Assembly (NCBI GenBank): GCA_009746045.1
Contig: RPFO01000246.1
Span: 2,907,758-2,971,757 of the forward strand
Reading direction: 5' to 3'
Source: Mesostigma viride
Lineage: Eukaryota; Streptophyta; Mesostigmatophyceae; Mesostigmatales; Mesostigmataceae
Length of the DNA stretch: 64,000 bases
Part shown: positions 61,664 to 64,000 of the stretch, piece by piece
Layout of the letters: every line of letters begins with the position of its first letter
How positions within the stretch are numbered: position 1 is the stretch's first letter
The notes under the pieces: generated by a model
What the model was told of the DNA's origin: nothing
Database searches by the model: none
Seen by the model: only the letters and a program-made list of their open reading frames with translations
Program-made: the position numbers and the translations under genes

Positions 61664-64000
61664 TTGGGTCCCCAGGTCATCCTTCTGTCATGGCCAGGTC
61701 TGACCTGCCTGCTGTTGACGTTAGGCCAGTGAACACTGTGGGTGCTTCTGACCCTGCTGTCCCTGTGGGTCCTCCTGTACCAGGTCTCTTACTCAAGTTT
61801 CAGGCTAGGCTCCTCAACGTGCCAGTCCCCTTGGCTCAGCCAGCTTGCTTGTTTATGATTGATTCTGGTGCTGGCAGTAATTATATTGCTGCATCCTTGG
61901 TGCAGGAGTTGAAGTTGCCTGTGTTTGCCCACCCCACACCGGTCATGGTGCAGTATTCTGATGGCAGGAGAAGCTGCTCACCTGGCTACGTGCAGCTCAT
62001 CTTCCAAGTTTGTTCATCCCAGACTTTGGAAGTGACAGCAGATGTCATTCCCCTCACGGCAGCAGATGTGATTTTGGGGATCCCATGGTTGTCTGACACC
62101 AATCCCGCTATTTCTTGGCCTGACAGGGTGGTCCAGTTCAAGGATGGGACAGTGTGGGATGCTACCTGTGTGTTGCCAGGGGGGAGAAGAACAGCCACTA
62201 AGTGCTGTTCCACACAGACAGCTGTCAATGATGGCAAGGGAGGGGAAGCAGGTGCGAAAGGGGTGGATCAAGAGCCGACTTTGGAGGAGAAACGGGCTGC
62301 CCTACTGAAGCATGTGTGGTCTGCCAAGCATACTCTGTCTTATCTGGCCACCTATCCAGTGGAACACATCTTTTTCCTGCATTTGGTGCCTAATGAACCT
62401 GAGTCTGCTAGTGGTCATTCTGTCAATGCTGTCAGTTCTACTGTCACCACTGAACAGCAACAGCAGCATGATGCCTTGTTGGATAAGTATGGAGCCATCT
62501 TTGAGGACAAGATGCCCCAGTATCCTCCTGAGGGACCCATCACACATGTCATCAAGTTGGTAGAGGGTGCTCGTCCTCCCTTTGTGCCTATGTACAGGAT
62601 GGGCCCTGCAGAGATGGCAGAGCTGAAGACCATACTTATTGGCCTGTTGGAGGCTGGTCTGATCCTCCCAGCTAACAGCCCTTTCAGTTCTGGGTGTTTG
62701 CTTGTACCCAAGCATGATGGGGGGTGGAGGTTGTGCATTGACCTGAGGGGACTGAACAAGGTGACTGTCAAGTCCAGGTACCCTCTGCCCAGAATTGATG
62801 AGTTGCTGGAGAGGACTGCAGGAGCTGCCTTCTTTACCAAGTTTGACCTCAGGCATGCTTTCTGGCAGATCAGGGTGGCTACTGAGGACATCCCCAAGAC
62901 GGCCTTTTCTACTCCATGGGGACAGTTCCAGTGGACAGTAATGCCCATGGGTGCCTCTAACAGTCCTGCCACTATGCAGATGTTTGTCAATGCCATCTTT
63001 GGCCACCTGACTGGAAATGCCCTGCCCCAGATCTCACCTGATCTTCGCAACCCCAGGTTCAAGACATTGCCCACTTGTGTGACACTACCAGGGTGGTCTT
63101 CAGGACTTGTGTGGTCGTCTACCTGGACGACATTCTGGTACACTCTCGTACCTTCAGGGAGCATCTGGAGAACGTGGAGGAGGTCCTTAAGGTGATCCAT
63201 CAGTATCATCTGTCGGTGAAGAGGTCCAAGGTGGAGTGGGGCCAAGAGGTGAAGTTTCTGGGCTACCAGCTGAGCGCTGCAGGTATGACTCCGGAGGCCA
63301 GCAAGGTCTCTGCTGTTTTGGAGTGGCCTGTGTTGAAGTCAGCTCATGATGTCAGATCCTTTCTGGGCCTGGTGGGCTGGTACCGACGGTTCATCCCTGA
63401 CATGGCGGCCATCTCTGGTCCCCTGTTAGCCCTGCTCAAGAAGGATGTTCCCTTTGAGTGGACTGCAGCATGCCAGCAAGCTTTTGATGTGTTGAAGCAG
63501 AAGCTTACCACTGCTCCCTTGTTGGTGGGCCCCAACCCAGACTTGCCATACCAGGTTAGGTCTGATGCCTCACAAGGTGCTATTGGTGCAGTACTAATGC
63601 AAGATCATGGCAAGGGCCCTCAACCAGTAGAATACATGTCCAGGAGTATGACGTCTGCAGAACGTAACTACCCTGTTCATGAGCAGGAGCTGCTGGGATT
63701 GGTGGCGGCCTGTCACAAGTGGGAACACCTACTGAAGGGGGCTCAGTTTTCTGTGGCCAGCAGTGCCAAGGATGGACAGGGCAACGAGTCTATTACCCTG
63801 ATGACTGACCACAGGCCCTTGGTACATGTGTTGGAACAGACAAGGATGAGTAAGAGGATGGCTGGATGGATGGAGTTCCTGGGGGGGTTTGGACCTTTCT
63901 CTGTGAGGTACATTCCTGGTACGCAGAATGTGGTGCCTGACGCCCTGTCCAGAAGGAGGGATTTGATGGGAAGTTTTCATGAGGACTTGGACATCTGTGC
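61660..64000 (+). CDS. pol: Ty3/gypsy pol: protease, reverse transcriptase, RNase H (partial)
   Basis: Polyprotein of an LTR retrotransposon. The protease has the D-S-G-A active site (FMIDSGAGSNYIAASLVQEL) near 61853 and ILGIPWL downstream. Reverse transcriptase begins with the primer-grip region (GGWRLCIDLRGLNKVTVKSRYP), continues AFFTKFDLRHAFWQIRV and has the YLDDI catalytic box at 63120. RNase H follows (SDASQGAIGAVLMQ, MTDHRPL, PGTQNVVPDALSR). The frame changes by one base at about 63050, in a run of C, between the AIFGHL segment and YLDDI. The copy therefore looks inactive unless this is a sequencing error. About 30 residues separate these motifs, more than in most gypsy elements. The gene runs off the window edge; integrase and the 3' LTR are not seen. 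Confidence 0.95.

Overview
The window looks like nuclear DNA of a photosynthetic green eukaryote. Its genes are split by many GT-AG introns, its coding exons are GC-rich, and it carries long simple repeats and decayed retrotransposons. One gene encodes the plastid-targeted NDH complex subunit NdhL. Two genes have TGTAA, the usual green-algal poly(A) signal, 57-86 nt after the stop. Core chlorophytes such as Chlamydomonas lack the plastid NDH complex, so an NDH-retaining prasinophyte or a streptophyte alga is the best guess; this is inference.

Four spliced genes can be modelled by joining exons whose phases agree at every junction. (1) 3253-10573, minus strand: an 8-exon gene for a low-complexity protein of about 976 aa that I do not recognise. 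(2) 11466-28234, plus strand: a complete 15-exon gene (859 aa) for a divergent SEC23-type COPII coat protein. (3) 36386-43468, minus strand: a 6-exon gene (1218 aa) for a membrane-anchored sulfotransferase with a very long disordered N-terminal stem. (4) 45860-51084, plus strand: a 5-exon gene (173 aa) for NdhL. Genes 1 and 2 are divergent across about 0.9 kb, and genes 3 and 4 across about 2.4 kb. The genes show no shared pathway.

The remainder is mobile-element and repeat DNA. L1-type LINE fragments lie at 0.65-1.77, 29.2-31.3, 32.8-33.7 and 34.5-35.2 kb, all on the minus strand, with a 359-bp tandem duplication at 33.7-34.5 kb. A 702-bp LTR with an adjacent primer-binding site starts at 51.9 kb. 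From 53 to 60 kb there are decayed ORFs, a 172-bp satellite and an isolated zinc-ribbon exon. A Ty3/gypsy element (gag, protease, reverse transcriptase, RNase H) runs from about 60.6 kb off the right edge, with a textbook -1 frameshift site at the gag stop.

The most unusual signal is that, in several introns of three unrelated genes, the last bases of the upstream exon together with its 5' splice site are copied into the following intron. The copies form tandem arrays: 49 bp x 10 in NdhL, about 36 bp in the sulfotransferase and 44 bp x 4 in SEC23. Degenerate or single copies occur in three further introns. This looks like a recurrent, donor-anchored way for introns to grow.
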